A stretch of 64,000 nt of DNA from Pleomorphomonas sp. T1.2MG-36 (GCF_950100655.1 NZ_CATNLY010000045.1:186001-250000), one strand, 5' to 3'; shown: positions 50,461 to 61,340, numbered from the stretch's first letter. Notes: a model not told the origin generated them from the sequence alone. A program made the numbers and translations.

Positions 50461-50522
50461 CGCAATCTAACCTTCAGCCTAAGGCCTTGATTTAGCTTCT
50501 ATATTATCGAAGAAAAGAAAAT

Positions 50523-50540
50523 TGGTGGAGCTAAGCGGGA
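50523..50540. repeat. attR core (18-bp direct repeat within tRNA-Ala)
   Basis: Identical to 42134-42151 and forming the 3' end of the tRNA gene including CCA. This keeps a functional tRNA after integration. Confidence 0.93.
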
Positions 50541-50598
50541 TCGAACCGCTGACCTCCTGCATGCCATGCAGGCGCTCTCCCAGCTGAGCTATAGCCCC
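50523..50598 (-). tRNA. tRNA-Ala (anticodon GGC)
   Basis: The minus strand folds into a full cloverleaf of 76 nt with encoded CCA. The acceptor pairs GGGGCTA with TAGCTCC (one G-U), and the D arm contains GCTCAGCTGGGAGAGC. The anticodon arm CCTGC-ATGGCAT-GCAGG gives anticodon GGC, and the T arm has GGTTCGATCC. It reads GCC/GCU alanine codons. The last 18 bases are the attachment site of the element, which lies downstream and leaves the tRNA intact. Confidence 0.97.
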
Positions 50599-50814
50599 AT
50601 CAGGTGTCGTTTCCGGTTTCGGAAGGGCCGTCCGGCTTTCGCTTTCGGGCGCCGCCGGTGTGGGTGCCGGCTCAACGAGGCGGGATATACTCAGCATTCC
50701 GTCGCCGATCAAGAGGTTTTTCAGGCTCTCGCGATTTTTCCGTCATCTTTTTGGAAAAGAGGCGGATTTCCGAGCTTTTCTAATAGGTTGCCGTGTCTCG
50801 GGGCGTTCGTCGCC

Positions 50815-50848
50815 AAAAACAAAGGCCGACTGGGAGCGCCAGCCGGCC
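50815..50848 (-). terminator. Rho-independent terminator of the TIGR02300 gene
   Basis: On the minus strand a 10-bp stem (50824-50833 with 50839-50848, one G-U pair) and 5-nt loop is followed by TTTGTTTTT. Confidence 0.8.
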
Positions 50849-50876
50849 TTGTCTGTCTCTCAACAAGAGGAGGAGC

Positions 50877-51257
50877 TCAGTGCTCTTCCTCGTCGCCGAC
50901 GTCGCCGATCAGGTCGGACATGTCGCCGCCGTCCTCGTCCTCTTCTTCGAGGAACACGTCGTCTTCCGGCGTCTCGTCCTCGATATCGGGATCCTCGATG
51001 TCGGGCACGTCGTCACCGTCGGCATCCTCGGCATCTTCGAGGCTGACGAACTCTGGCGTGAGAGTGCCCACCTCGGTGACCTCCTCCTCATTGTCTTCTT
51101 CGTCGTCAACGGCGGTCGCTGGCCGTGCCCGCGCCGCCAGTCCGGCGTCGAACTGGGTGCCGCATTTCGGGCAGAGAATGGGGGAACGGTTCAGATCGTA
51201 ATACTTCGCGCCACAGCTGGGGCAAAGACGCTTCAGCCCAAGTTCAGGTTTCGCCAC
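50877..51257 (-). CDS. TIGR02300 family (FYDLN acid domain) protein
   Basis: The 126-residue protein has an N-terminal zinc ribbon (LCPSCGAKYYDLNRSPILCPKCGTQF) and a very acidic tail rich in Asp and Glu. This is the alphaproteobacteria-restricted TIGR02300 plan, named after the FYDLN motif, here YYDLN. The role is unknown; acidic tails with zinc ribbons often contact RNA polymerase or ribosomes. GTG 51257 is the start. A promoter-like TTGACA-N16-TATATG lies 37 bp upstream and a terminator follows, so it is a single-gene unit, divergent from aroA as in many relatives. Confidence 0.9.
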   Translation of the reverse strand: MAKPELGLKRLCPSCGAKYYDLNRSPILCPKCGTQFDAGLAARARPATAVDDEEDNEEEVTEVGTLTPEFVSLEDAEDADGDDVPDIEDPDIEDETPEDDVFLEEEDEDGGDMSDLIGDVGDEEEH

Positions 51258-53602
<2,345 letters not shown>

Positions 53603-53620
53603 ACCTTCTCCGAAGAGGGT

Positions 53621-53645
53621 AAAAGGCGCTAAATTCCGCCTTTTT
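53621..53645 (+). terminator. Rho-independent terminator of cmk
   Basis: AAAAGGCG (53621-53628) pairs with CGCCTTTT (53637-53644) around an 8-nt loop, with T5 on the 3' side. Confidence 0.75.
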
Positions 53646-53828
53646 ATGCCTTGATGCCGTCGGCAACCTCCGCTATAGAAGCCCGACTTTCGGGAGGTGC
53701 CCCAGGCCCCGCCCGTGAAGCTGTTTATCCTCGTCCATCCGGTCGAAGTCGCGTCGGCACCCTGCCTATGGCCGGGTCAGGTGTTTCACCGGATCGGAGG
53801 GACGGGGCAACTCTTACCAGCCGACGCC

Positions 53829-53844
53829 GCCGGGCGAGCCCGGC
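53829..53844 (+). promoter_or_regulatory. Leader hairpin just before the rpsA ribosome site
   Basis: GCCGGG and CCCGGC form a 6-bp stem with a CGAG loop, ending about 6 bp before the CAGGAG ribosome site of rpsA. S1 controls its own translation through leader structure in E. coli, so a similar role is possible here. Confidence 0.35.
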
Positions 53845-53859
53845 ACCCCAGGAGTTTCA

Positions 53860-55554
53860 ATGTCTCAACTCAATCCCACCCGCGAGGACTTCGCCGCCCT
53901 GCTCGCCGAGAGCCTCACCGCTTCGGACGTAGCTGAAGGCACCGTCGTCAAGGGCACCATCGTCGCCATCGAGAAGGACCTCGCCGTCATCGACGTCGGC
54001 CTGAAGGTCGAGGGGCGCGTGCCGCTCAAGGAGTTTGGCGCCCGGGCTCGCGACGGCGAGATGAAGGTCGGCGATACGGTGGAAGTCTACCTTGAGCGCG
54101 TCGAGAACGCGCTCGGTGAAGCTGTTCTGTCGCGCGACAAGGCTCGCCGCGAAGAGAGCTGGGTCCGTCTCGAGGTTGCCTTCGAGAAGAACGAGAAGGT
54201 GGTCGGCCAGATCTCCAACCAGGTCAAGGGCGGCTTCACCGTCGACCTCGATGGCGCCATGGCCTTCCTGCCGCGTTCGCAGGTTGATATCCGCCCGGTG
54301 CGCGATGTCGCCCCGCTGATGCACACGCCGCAGCCCTTCCAGATCCTGAAGATGGACAAGCGCCGCGGCAATATCGTCGTGTCGCGCCGCGTCGTCCTCG
54401 AAGAGACCCGCGCCGAGCAGCGCTCCGAGCTGGTGTCGAGCCTCGAAGAAGGCCAGATCGTCGACGGCGTCGTCAAGAACATCACCGATTACGGTGCGTT
54501 CGTCGACCTCGGCGGTATCGATGGTCTGCTGCATGTCACCGACATCGCCTGGCGCCGCATCAACCACCCGTCCGAGGTGCTGTCGATCGGTCAGCAGGTC
54601 AAGGTTCAGATCGTCCGCGTCAACCAGGAGACGCACCGCATCAGCCTCGGCATGAAGCAGCTTGAGAACGATCCTTGGGATGCCATCGAGGCCAAGTATC
54701 CGGTCGGCGCCAAGTTCTCGGGCCGCGTCACCAACATCACCGACTACGGCGCCTTCGTGGAGCTGGAGCCGGGCATCGAGGGCCTGATCCACGTCTCCGA
54801 GATGAGCTGGACCAAGAAGAACGTCCATCCCGGCAAGATCGTTTCGACCAGCCAGGAAGTGGAAGTCATGGTTCTCGAGGTGGATTCGGTCAAGCGCCGC
54901 ATCTCCCTCGGCCTCAAGCAGACGCTGCAGAACCCCTGGGAAGCCTTCCTCGAGAAGTATCCCGTCGGTTCGGTGGTCGAAGGCGAAGTCAAGAACAAGA
55001 CCGAGTTCGGTCTGTTCATCGGCCTCGACGGCGATGTGGACGGCATGGTCCATCTCTCCGACCTCGACTGGAACCGTCCGGGCGAGCAGGTCATCGAAGA
55101 GTTCGGCAAGGGTGACGTCGTCAAGGCGCAGGTTCTCGACGTCGACGTCGAGAAGGAGCGCATCAGCCTCGGCATGAAGCAGCTCGGCGGCGACCCGATG
55201 GAGTCGGCTGGCGAGATCCGCCGCAACTCCGTGGTCACCTGTGAGGTGGTCGAGGTCAAGGAAGCCGGTCTGGAAGTGCGGATCGTCGACACCGACATCA
55301 CCGCCTTCATCCGTCGTGGCGACCTCGCTCGCGACCGCAACGACCAGCGCGCCGAGCGCTTCGCTGTCGGCGAGAAGTTCGACGCCCGCGTGACCCAGTT
55401 CGACAAGAAGACCCGCAAGGTCGGTCTGTCGATCAAGGCCCTGGAGATCTTCGAGGAGAAGGAAGCCGTCGCTCAGTTCGGCTCTTCCGACTCGGGCGCC
55501 TCGCTCGGCGACATCCTCGGTGCCGCCCTCAAGGCCCGCCAGGAAGGCGAATAA
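53860..55554 (+). CDS. rpsA: 30S ribosomal protein S1
   Basis: S1 captures mRNA on the small subunit. The 564-residue protein contains six S1 OB-fold repeats, for example VVKGTIVAIEKDLAVIDVGL, GQIVDGVVKNITDYGAFVDL, GAKFSGRVTNITDYGAFVEL and GSVVEGEVKNKTEFGLFIGL, each about 75-90 residues apart. Repeats 3 and 4 are the best conserved. The start ATG follows CAGGAG. A strong terminator follows the stop. Cotranscription with cmk is broken by the terminator at 53621-53645. Confidence 0.97.
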   Translation: MSQLNPTREDFAALLAESLTASDVAEGTVVKGTIVAIEKDLAVIDVGLKVEGRVPLKEFGARARDGEMKVGDTVEVYLERVENALGEAVLSRDKARREESWVRLEVAFEKNEKVVGQISNQVKGGFTVDLDGAMAFLPRSQVDIRPVRDVAPLMHTPQPFQILKMDKRRGNIVVSRRVVLEETRAEQRSELVSSLEEGQIVDGVVKNITDYGAFVDLGGIDGLLHVTDIAWRRINHPSEVLSIGQQVKVQIVRVNQETHRISLGMKQLENDPWDAIEAKYPVGAKFSGRVTNITDYGAFVELEPGIEGLIHVSEMSWTKKNVHPGKIVSTSQEVEVMVLEVDSVKRRISLGLKQTLQNPWEAFLEKYPVGSVVEGEVKNKTEFGLFIGLDGDVDGMVHLSDLDWNRPGEQVIEEFGKGDVVKAQVLDVDVEKERISLGMKQLGGDPMESAGEIRRNSVVTCEVVEVKEAGLEVRIVDTDITAFIRRGDLARDRNDQRAERFAVGEKFDARVTQFDKKTRKVGLSIKALEIFEEKEAVAQFGSSDSGASLGDILGAALKARQEGE

Positions 55555-55589
55555 GCCGGCGCAAGCCTGCAGCTTTCGGACAAAGAGAA

Positions 55590-55614
55590 GGCCCGCCCCG
55601 CGCGGGCCTTTTTT
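55590..55614 (+). terminator. Rho-independent terminator of rpsA
   Basis: GGCCCGC (55590-55596) and GCGGGCC (55602-55608) form a 7-bp stem with a 5-nt loop, followed by T6. Confidence 0.9.
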
Positions 55615-55651
55615 CTTTCTACGAATTATTACCAGTGCTCCCAAGGTATCC

Positions 55652-55680
55652 TTGACGAACGCAAGCATCGGGGCAATATT
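55652..55680 (+). promoter_or_regulatory. Promoter of the candidate small RNA
   Basis: TTGACG (55652-55657), a 17-bp spacer and AATATT (55675-55680) form a good sigma-70 type promoter. It lies just after the rpsA terminator and faces the small RNA. Confidence 0.55.
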
Positions 55681-55686
55681 AGTAAC

Positions 55687-55815
55687 TGTCCACTCGATAA
55701 GAGTCCGGACGTCAAGACGGGCCTCAACCTTCGAGGCTTGCCGACCTCAAACGATGCTTGGCATCGCAAGGTCATAAACGAGGGCGTCGCTGAACACGAC
55801 GCCCTTTTTCTTTTT
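55687..55815 (+). ncRNA. Candidate intergenic small RNA with its own promoter and terminator
   Basis: Transcription from the promoter at 55652-55680 would start near 55687. The RNA of about 125 nt has three stem-loops: 55721-55737 (GCCTC with GAGGC); a two-part stem 55743-55773 (GACCT with AGGTC enclosing CGATGC-TTG-GCATCG); and the terminator 55782-55804 (8-bp stem, 7-nt loop) with T5CT5. No coding frame is visible. It stands between the rpsA terminator and sppA. I cannot match it to a named family. Confidence 0.6.
55782..55815 (+). terminator. Strong terminator of the candidate small RNA
   Basis: GGGCGTCG (55782-55789) and CGACGCCC (55797-55804) form a perfect 8-bp stem with a 7-nt loop, followed by TTTTTCTTTTT. 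Confidence 0.88.
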
Positions 55816-55962
55816 ACCAGTATAGCAGTGTTTGACTAGACTTGTAGTCAACTTCCGGTAGCGCTGCCTTGCGCTCCTGAGCCGGCCGTCGGTTTGCCTT
55901 GCTCGTTGATCGGCGGGCTGCTACCTCAGGGTAATCTGAACCGGCAAGCGGAGAGGCGCCTG

Positions 55963-56919
55963 ATGACCCTTGATGCGGATGCGATCGTGGAGCGGCGGCG
56001 TCTGCGACGGCGGCTGTACCTGTGGCGTGGCATCACCCTGGTGCTTGCCATAGGACTCGCGGTGGCCCTCGGAGTGTTTGCCGGCGGAGGGGTGTCCGGC
56101 AAGGGGAGCCCACACATCGCTCGCGTTACCGTCTCCGGCATGATCCTCGCCGATGCCGGCCAGCGCAAGATGCTGAAAGAAATAGCGTCTTCCGACGCGG
56201 TCAAGGCGGTGGTGGTTTTCATCGACAGTCCCGGCGGAACCACCGTCGGAGGCGAGGAACTCTACGACGGCTTGCGCGAGATTGCCGCGAAGAAGCCGGT
56301 GGTCGCCACCATGGGTACGCTCGCCACCTCGGCCGGCTACATGACCGCGATCGCCACCGATCGCATCTTCGCCGAGCGCACTTCCATTACCGGCTCGATC
56401 GGTGTGCTGTTTCAGTACGGCAACGTCGGTGCGCTGATGCAGAATATCGGCGTCGAGGTGAAGACAATCAAATCGGCGCCGCTCAAGGCCGAGCCTTCGC
56501 CATTCACCTATCCCGAGCAACCGGGCGCCGCCGCCATGATCCAGCGGCTCGTCGACGACACCTACGCCTGGTTCGTCGATATCGTCGCCGAGCGGCGCGG
56601 TCTTCAGAGAGCCGACGTCCTGAAGGCCGCCGATGGTTCCATCTATTCAGGACGGCAGGCGCTCGACCTCCGCCTCGTCGACGAGATCGGCGGCGAGGAC
56701 GAGGCCATCGCCTGGCTGGAAGGCACCAAGGGGATCGACAAGGATCTCAAGGTCGTCGACTGGTCGCCAGAGCGGCCCTATGCGGGCCTGGGTCTGGCCG
56801 ACCGCGCGATGGCGGCGGTCGGTCGCATGGTCGGCATTGACCTTTCCGCATGGAACGGCGAAGGTCGGCTTGACGGGCTCGTGTCGGTTTGGCACCCTCA
56901 AAGCTCGGACCTTCAATGA
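55963..56919 (+). CDS. sppA: Signal peptide peptidase SppA (short form)
   Basis: SppA is a membrane-bound serine protease that degrades released signal peptides. The 318-residue protein has one N-terminal membrane helix (23-43) and a single catalytic domain with VVVFIDSPGGTTVGGEELY, the nucleophile Ser123 in GTLATSAGYM and the general base Lys175 in IKSAPLKAEPSPF. The block TSITGSIGVLFQYGNV is typical. It is the short type that works as an oligomer. ATG 55963 with GAGAGG is preferred over an upstream frame to 55894. Confidence 0.93.
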   Translation: MTLDADAIVERRRLRRRLYLWRGITLVLAIGLAVALGVFAGGGVSGKGSPHIARVTVSGMILADAGQRKMLKEIASSDAVKAVVVFIDSPGGTTVGGEELYDGLREIAAKKPVVATMGTLATSAGYMTAIATDRIFAERTSITGSIGVLFQYGNVGALMQNIGVEVKTIKSAPLKAEPSPFTYPEQPGAAAMIQRLVDDTYAWFVDIVAERRGLQRADVLKAADGSIYSGRQALDLRLVDEIGGEDEAIAWLEGTKGIDKDLKVVDWSPERPYAGLGLADRAMAAVGRMVGIDLSAWNGEGRLDGLVSVWHPQSSDLQ

Positions 56920-56958
56920 CTTTTTTCATTCGCTCAGCCGGCAGGGAGCTTTTCGCCC

Positions 56959-57249
56959 ATGATCAAGTCTGAACTGGTTGCGCGTATCGCGGCCCAGAAT
57001 CCGCACCTCTACCAGCGCGACATCGAGAACATCGTCAACACCATCCTCGGCACCGTCGTCGATGCCATGAAAAGCGGCGATCGCGTCGAGCTCCGGGGCT
57101 TCGGCGCCTTTTCGGTGAAGAGCCGGCCAGCCCGCACCGGACGCAACCCGCGCACGGGCGAGAAGGTGCCGGTGTCCGAGAAGTTCGTGCCTTTCTTCAA
57201 AACGGGCAAGGAAATGCGCGAACGCCTCAACGACGGCAAGGTAAGCTGA
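56959..57249 (+). CDS. ihfB: Integration host factor subunit beta
   Basis: IHF bends DNA and assists replication, transcription and site-specific recombination. The 96-residue protein begins [21 protein letters not shown] and has the DNA-binding arm [25 protein letters not shown] with the intercalating proline. The N-terminal residues match IHF-beta rather than alpha or HU. The order sppA-ihfB-lapA-like is conserved in rhizobia. IHF could also serve the integrase of the tRNA-Ala element. Confidence 0.94.
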   Translation: MIKSELVARIAAQNPHLYQRDIENIVNTILGTVVDAMKSGDRVELRGFGAFSVKSRPARTGRNPRTGEKVPVSEKFVPFFKTGKEMRERLNDGKVS

Positions 57250-57277
57250 CCTCGGTCGGCGCAGGAGTGACGCCCCC

Positions 57278-57616
57278 GTGAAGACCTTTCTCCGGATCGT
57301 CGTCCTTGGCCCGCTGGCCATCGTGGTAGTGGCGCTCGCCGTCGTCAACAATCAGCCGGTGACGCTGGTGCTCGACCCGTTCAACCCGTCGGCACCCTTC
57401 TTCTCGCTCACGGTGCCCCTCTACGTGGTGTTCTTCGCCACGCTGGCGCTTGGCGTGCTGATCGGCGGCGTCGGCTCCTGGTTCGGCCAGGGCCACGTCC
57501 GGCGTGCCGCTCGGCAGAGCCGCCGAGAGGCCGCTCGTCTCAAGGCTGAGGTCGAGCGCCATCGCGGCGGCGATGGCTCCGACACGCTCAGCATCGGCGG
57601 CCCGAAGGCCGCCTGA
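57278..57616 (+). CDS. LapA-domain (DUF1049) membrane protein
   Basis: The 112-residue protein has two membrane helices (about 4-25 and 46-66) and the conserved NNQPVTLVLDPF segment between them. A basic, coiled-coil tail follows (RRAARQSRREAARLKAEVERH). In E. coli LapA (YciS) acts with LapB in controlling lipopolysaccharide synthesis. The start is GTG 57278 with CAGGAG. Its position directly after ihfB matches the order in E. coli and rhizobia, which supports the assignment. Confidence 0.85.
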   Translation: MKTFLRIVVLGPLAIVVVALAVVNNQPVTLVLDPFNPSAPFFSLTVPLYVVFFATLALGVLIGGVGSWFGQGHVRRAARQSRREAARLKAEVERHRGGDGSDTLSIGGPKAA

Positions 57617-57669
57617 TCTGGCGGATGGGATGCCAGCCTTGGCGCTATGGATCCCCGGGAGTGAACTCC

Positions 57670-58152
57670 GTGATCACCTGCAGGTTTGAAAGCGGCCACG
57701 GCGCGGCATTGCGGCATGTCGTAACGGACAACATCGTCTTGCGCGGCAACGAGGTATTGCTGGTCAAGCGGAGCCAGCATTTGCTCGAAGGCGGCAAATG
57801 GGCGCTCGTCGGAGGTTTTGTCGAGCGCGACGAGACACTGCCGCAAGCCGCCGCGCGGGAAATCCTGGAAGAGACCGGCTATCGGATTCGTGACATCGCT
57901 CTGCTGCGGATCATCGATCGGCCGGATCGTCCGGGCGAAGATCGCCAGAACATCAGCTTCGTGCACATGTGCGTTGCCGGCGAAAAGGTCGGCATGGCCG
58001 ATGACGAGAGCGACGAGCAGCGCTGGTTTTCGCTCGCTGCCCTGCCGCAGGCGTCCGAGATCGCCTTCGATCATTTCGAAAGCCTGGAGCTATTCAGCGC
58101 CTACCGCCGCCAGCCGTTCGACCTGCCGCTCTATGGACATTCGCAGCGCTGA
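57670..58152 (+). CDS. Nudix hydrolase
   Basis: Nudix enzymes hydrolyse nucleoside diphosphates linked to another group. The Nudix box is intact: GGFVERDETLPQAAAREILEETGY, with the metal-binding REILEE. The N-terminal VTDNIVLRGNEVLLVKRSQHLLEGGKWALVGGF is the usual first strand and loop. The start is uncertain: GTG 57670 (160 residues) follows GGGAG at eight bases, while ATG 57625 and GTG 57661 would give longer forms. The substrate cannot be told from sequence. Confidence 0.88.
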   Translation: MITCRFESGHGAALRHVVTDNIVLRGNEVLLVKRSQHLLEGGKWALVGGFVERDETLPQAAAREILEETGYRIRDIALLRIIDRPDRPGEDRQNISFVHMCVAGEKVGMADDESDEQRWFSLAALPQASEIAFDHFESLELFSAYRRQPFDLPLYGHSQR

Positions 58153-58174
58153 AGCGCGGCAGACGCATTCCGTC

Positions 58175-59167
58175 TCACTGCTCGTTCGCTTCAAACTCTT
58201 TCGGGTCGAAGTCGTAACGCGTCGAGCAGAACTCGCATGTCACGCCGATCCGGCCGTTTTCCACCATGTCCACGCGTTCGGCGGGTGAAAACGAGGCGAT
58301 CATCGCCTTGACGCTGTCGCGCGAGCAGCGGCACCGCTCGATGAGCGGTTGCGGCTCGAACACGCGGGCGCCACGCTCGTGGAACAAGCGGTAGAGCAGC
58401 GTCTCAGCACTGACGCCGGGGTCGGTCAGCTCGACATCCTCCACCGTGCCGGCAAGGCTCTGCGCTTCGACCCAGGCGTCATCCTCTTCGACGGTTGCCG
58501 GCGTTCCTTCCGGCGCATCGCCCGGATGCAGGTCGCGGTGCCCGGTGCGCTCGGAGGACTCCGGCAGAAACTGCAGGAACAGTCCGCCTGCCCGCCAGGC
58601 GCGCCTCGGTTCACGGCCGGGGTCGCGCGTCAGGACCTCCGCCACGGCCAGGCGTACGCGGGTCGGGATCTGCTCGGACTGCAGGAAGTAACCGTGGGCG
58701 GCCTCTTCCAGCGATCGGCCGTCGAGCTCGACGATGCCCTGGTAGCGGCTCATGTGGGCGCCCTGATCGACGGTCATTGCCAGATGCCCGCGACCGAGGA
58801 GATCCTCAGGGCGGTCACGCCCTGCGGCGACGGCCTCAGCCACCGCGTCGGTATCGAAGCGGGCGCAGGCGCGCAGGGCATCCGGTGCCTTGAAGTCGAC
58901 GACCAGCATGCCGACCGGCCCGTCCGACTGCGTTTGCAGGATGAACCGCCCCTGGAACTTCATCGAGGTGCCGATCAGGGCGGTAAGTGCCACCGCCTCG
59001 GCCAGGAGGCGCGAGACGGCCGGCGGATAGTCGTGGCGTCCGAGCAGGGCGTCGATCGCCGGCCCAAGCCGCACGACGCGGCCGCGCAGGTCGAGGGCCT
59101 CGACGGCGAACGGCAGCACGGCATCGTCGATGCCGGCGGTCATGAGGGGGCGATCGACGGCGCTCAT
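58175..59167 (-). CDS. hslO: Redox-regulated chaperone Hsp33
   Basis: Hsp33 is a holdase that is switched on by oxidation of its zinc-binding cysteines. The 330-residue protein has the N-terminal domain with GRVVRLGPAIDALLGRHDYP and MKFQGRFILQTQSDGPVGMLVVD. The redox switch carries Cys279, Cys281 (CRCSRDSV), Cys311 and Cys314 (VTCEFCSTRY), all present. The ATG overlaps the argF stop by one base (TGATG), so it is coupled to argF. Confidence 0.95.
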   Translation of the reverse strand: MSAVDRPLMTAGIDDAVLPFAVEALDLRGRVVRLGPAIDALLGRHDYPPAVSRLLAEAVALTALIGTSMKFQGRFILQTQSDGPVGMLVVDFKAPDALRACARFDTDAVAEAVAAGRDRPEDLLGRGHLAMTVDQGAHMSRYQGIVELDGRSLEEAAHGYFLQSEQIPTRVRLAVAEVLTRDPGREPRRAWRAGGLFLQFLPESSERTGHRDLHPGDAPEGTPATVEEDDAWVEAQSLAGTVEDVELTDPGVSAETLLYRLFHERGARVFEPQPLIERCRCSRDSVKAMIASFSPAERVDMVENGRIGVTCEFCSTRYDFDPKEFEANEQ

Positions 59168-60096
59168 CAGTCCTCCATGGCTCCAAAGCACCAGGCCAGG
59201 ATGCCCTTGTGGGCATGCAGGCGGTTCTCGGCTTCGTCGAAGACGATCGACCGCGGTCCGTCCATCACCGACGAGGTCACCTCGTCGCCGCGATGGGCCG
59301 GCAGGCAGTGCATGAACACGGCGTCCTTGTCGGCGGCAGCCATCAGGCGCTCGTTGACCTGATAGGGCGTGAGGAGGTTGTGGCGGCGGCGTTCGCCTTC
59401 CTCGTCGCCCATCGACACCCAGGTGTCGGTGAAGATGGCATCGGCGCCGTCGACCGCCTCGAAGGGGTCGTTGGTCACCTCGATGCGGCCACCATTGGCG
59501 CGCGCCCAGTCGATCGGTCCTTGTGCGGGCGCGAGTTCCTTGGGCGTCGCGATGCGCATCGTGTAGCCGAAGCGGGCGGCGGCGTGAACGAGCGAGTTCA
59601 GCACGTTGTTGCCATCGCCGGTCCAGGCGAAGGTCTTGCCTGCCACCGAACCGCGATGCTCCTCGTAGGTCATGATGTCGGCCATCACCTGCGTCGGATG
59701 GCTGACCTTGGTCAGGCCGTTGATCACCGGAACGGAGGCGTATTCGGCCAGCTCGTGCAGGGCGTTGACGTCAAGAATGCGGATCATCATGGCGTCGACG
59801 TAGCGCGACATCACGCGGGCGGTGTCGGCGATCGTCTCGCCGCGGCCGATCTGCATCTCGGCGCCGGTCAGCATCACCGTCTCGCCACCCAGTTGACGCA
59901 TGCCGACGTCGAAGGAAACGCGGGTGCGCGTCGATGGGCGCTCGAAAATCATCGCCAGAACCTTGCCGGCCAGCGGGCCGACGCCCGGACGGCAGCCGTT
60001 TATCTTCGACTTCAGGTCGCGGGCGCGATCGAGAATGGCGCGTAGGTCCTCGCCGGAGAGTTCGGTGAGATCGAGAAAGTGCTTGGGCTCGGTCAT
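59167..60096 (-). CDS. argF: Ornithine carbamoyltransferase
   Basis: ArgF makes citrulline from ornithine and carbamoyl phosphate. The 309-residue protein has the carbamoyl phosphate site [12 protein letters not shown] (STRTR at 55-59), the ornithine-side residues in [19 protein letters not shown], the Asp loop DTWVSMGDE and the catalytic Cys264 in [11 protein letters not shown] 60096 gives the family start [10 protein letters not shown]. It lies 14 bases after argD. The argD-argF-hslO order is usual in rhizobia. Confidence 0.97.
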   Translation of the reverse strand: MTEPKHFLDLTELSGEDLRAILDRARDLKSKINGCRPGVGPLAGKVLAMIFERPSTRTRVSFDVGMRQLGGETVMLTGAEMQIGRGETIADTARVMSRYVDAMMIRILDVNALHELAEYASVPVINGLTKVSHPTQVMADIMTYEEHRGSVAGKTFAWTGDGNNVLNSLVHAAARFGYTMRIATPKELAPAQGPIDWARANGGRIEVTNDPFEAVDGADAIFTDTWVSMGDEEGERRRHNLLTPYQVNERLMAAADKDAVFMHCLPAHRGDEVTSSVMDGPRSIVFDEAENRLHAHKGILAWCFGAMED

Positions 60097-60110
60097 GTCT
60101 GTGGTCTCGT

Positions 60111-61340
60111 TCAGGCCGACTTGGCGGCGGCCGCCCCGTGGGCAGCGGAAGATGCGGTGGAGAGGGCGATCGCGGCGTCGTCGACGCGCTTCACTGCCTC
60201 GAGGATCTCCTCGTCGCTGACGATCAGCGGCGGCAGCAGGCGCACGACGCCATCGCCGGCTGCGATGGTCAGCAAGTGCTGGTCGCGGAAGGCGGCGTTC
60301 ATCTCGGCCACCGGGCGCTTGCACTTGAGGCCGATGAGCAGGCCTTCTCCGCGCACCTCTTCGAAGAGGTCCGGATGACGATCGACGATGCCGGCCAGCG
60401 CCTGCTTGAACCGCAGGCTGGCGGCACGCACCCGCTCGAGAAAACCATCGGCCAGCACGACGTCCAGAACGGCATTAGCGACGGCCATGGCCAGCGGATT
60501 GCCGCCATAGGTCGTGCCATGCACGCCCGGCTTCATCGCTGCGGCCGCGGCTTCCGTGGCAAGGCAGGCGCCGAGCGGGAAGCCGCCGCCGATGCCTTTG
60601 GCCACGGCCATCACGTCCGGCGTCACGCTGGCCCATTCATGGGCAAAGAACCGGCCGCTGCGCCCGTAGCCGCACTGAACCTCGTCGAAGATCAACAGCA
60701 GGCCGTTGTCGTCGCAGATCTGCCGGAGCGCCCTGAGGCTCTCGGGGGGAATGACGCGCACGCCGCCTTCGCCCTGGATCGGCTCCACCAGGATGCCGGC
60801 GGTCTCCGCCGTCACCGCCGCCTTGACCGCCGCGATGTCGTTGAAGGGGACCTGGTCGAAGCCGTCGACCTTCGGTCCGAAGCCCTCGAGATACTTTTCC
60901 TGACCGCCGGCGGCGATGGTCGCCAATGTCCGGCCATGGAAGGCGCCTTCCATGGTGATGATGCGGAAGCGCTCGGGATGGCCGTTCGCCCAGTGATAGC
61001 GGCGCACCGTCTTGAAGGCACATTCTAGCGCCTCGGCACCCGAATTGGTGAAGAAGCAACGGTCGGCGAAGGTGTTGGCGACGAGACGCTCGGCCAGCCG
61101 CTCCTGATCGGGAATGCGGAAGGCGTTGGAGACATGCCAGACCTTCTCAGCCTGCGCCTTCAGGGTCGCGACGAGATGCGGATGGGCATGCCCAAGGGCG
61201 TTGACGGCGATACCGGACCCGAAGTCGAGCCAGCGCTCCCCTCGGCTGTCGATGAGCCAGGCCCCCTCGCCTCGTTCGAAGGCCACGTCCGCGCGCGAGA
61301 ATGTCGCATAGAGCGGAGAGGTGGAACCGGGGGCGGTCAT
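60111..61340 (-). CDS. argD: Acetylornithine aminotransferase
   Basis: ArgD is a class III PLP aminotransferase of arginine synthesis (N-acetylglutamate semialdehyde to N-acetylornithine). The 409-residue protein has [43 protein letters not shown], the block [13 protein letters not shown], and the PLP lysine 248 in [14 protein letters not shown]. The C-terminal Ala-rich tail is longer than in E. coli. A promoter followed at once by a terminator-like hairpin lies upstream and may attenuate the operon. Confidence 0.96.
   Translation of the reverse strand: MTAPGSTSPLYATFSRADVAFERGEGAWLIDSRGERWLDFGSGIAVNALGHAHPHLVATLKAQAEKVWHVSNAFRIPDQERLAERLVANTFADRCFFTNSGAEALECAFKTVRRYHWANGHPERFRIITMEGAFHGRTLATIAAGGQEKYLEGFGPKVDGFDQVPFNDIAAVKAAVTAETAGILVEPIQGEGGVRVIPPESLRALRQICDDNGLLLIFDEVQCGYGRSGRFFAHEWASVTPDVMAVAKGIGGGFPLGACLATEAAAAAMKPGVHGTTYGGNPLAMAVANAVLDVVLADGFLERVRAASLRFKQALAGIVDRHPDLFEEVRGEGLLIGLKCKRPVAEMNAAFRDQHLLTIAAGDGVVRLLPPLIVSDEEILEAVKRVDDAAIALSTASSAAHGAAAAKSA

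Larger units (their letters stand above)
49546..50522. other. Gene-free, repeat-rich right end of the element
   Basis: No coding frame is convincing over 977 bp. CATG occurs about 13 times between 49800 and 50260, far above random expectation. Two related 37-40 bp dyads (49806-49845 and 49913-49949) are each bounded by CCATGCC and GGCATGG. Two copies of the near-palindrome GACTT-S-AAGTC lie at 49865 and 50141. CCCCAT and ATGGGG arms occur at 50173-50199. The right integrase arm-site array is at 50427-50460. The segment may hold an origin, transfer or regulatory site, or a structured RNA. Confidence 0.55.
42134..50540. mobile_element. 8.4-kb integrative element in tRNA-Ala(GGC)
   Basis: An 18-bp perfect direct repeat (42134-42151 and 50523-50540) copies the 3' end of tRNA-Ala including CCA. 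Inside each copy, after exactly 62 bp, lies a 34-bp array of three GGGTACGCA-type repeats in the same orientation with 13- and 12-bp spacing. A tyrosine integrase gene lies next to the left end. The cargo is mostly hypothetical and visibly less GC-rich than the host genes, especially 47.0-47.9 kb. No conjugation or phage structural genes are present, so it is a small integrative element or satellite rather than an ICE or prophage. Confidence 0.9.

Noticed and set aside
42134..50540. Prophage or conjugative element
   Set aside because: No capsid, tail, lysis, relaxase, coupling protein or type IV secretion genes are present in the 8.4 kb.
53857..55668. 603-codon minus-strand frame opposite rpsA
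   Set aside because: Antisense shadow; the plus strand is a complete six-repeat S1 protein with ribosome site and terminator.
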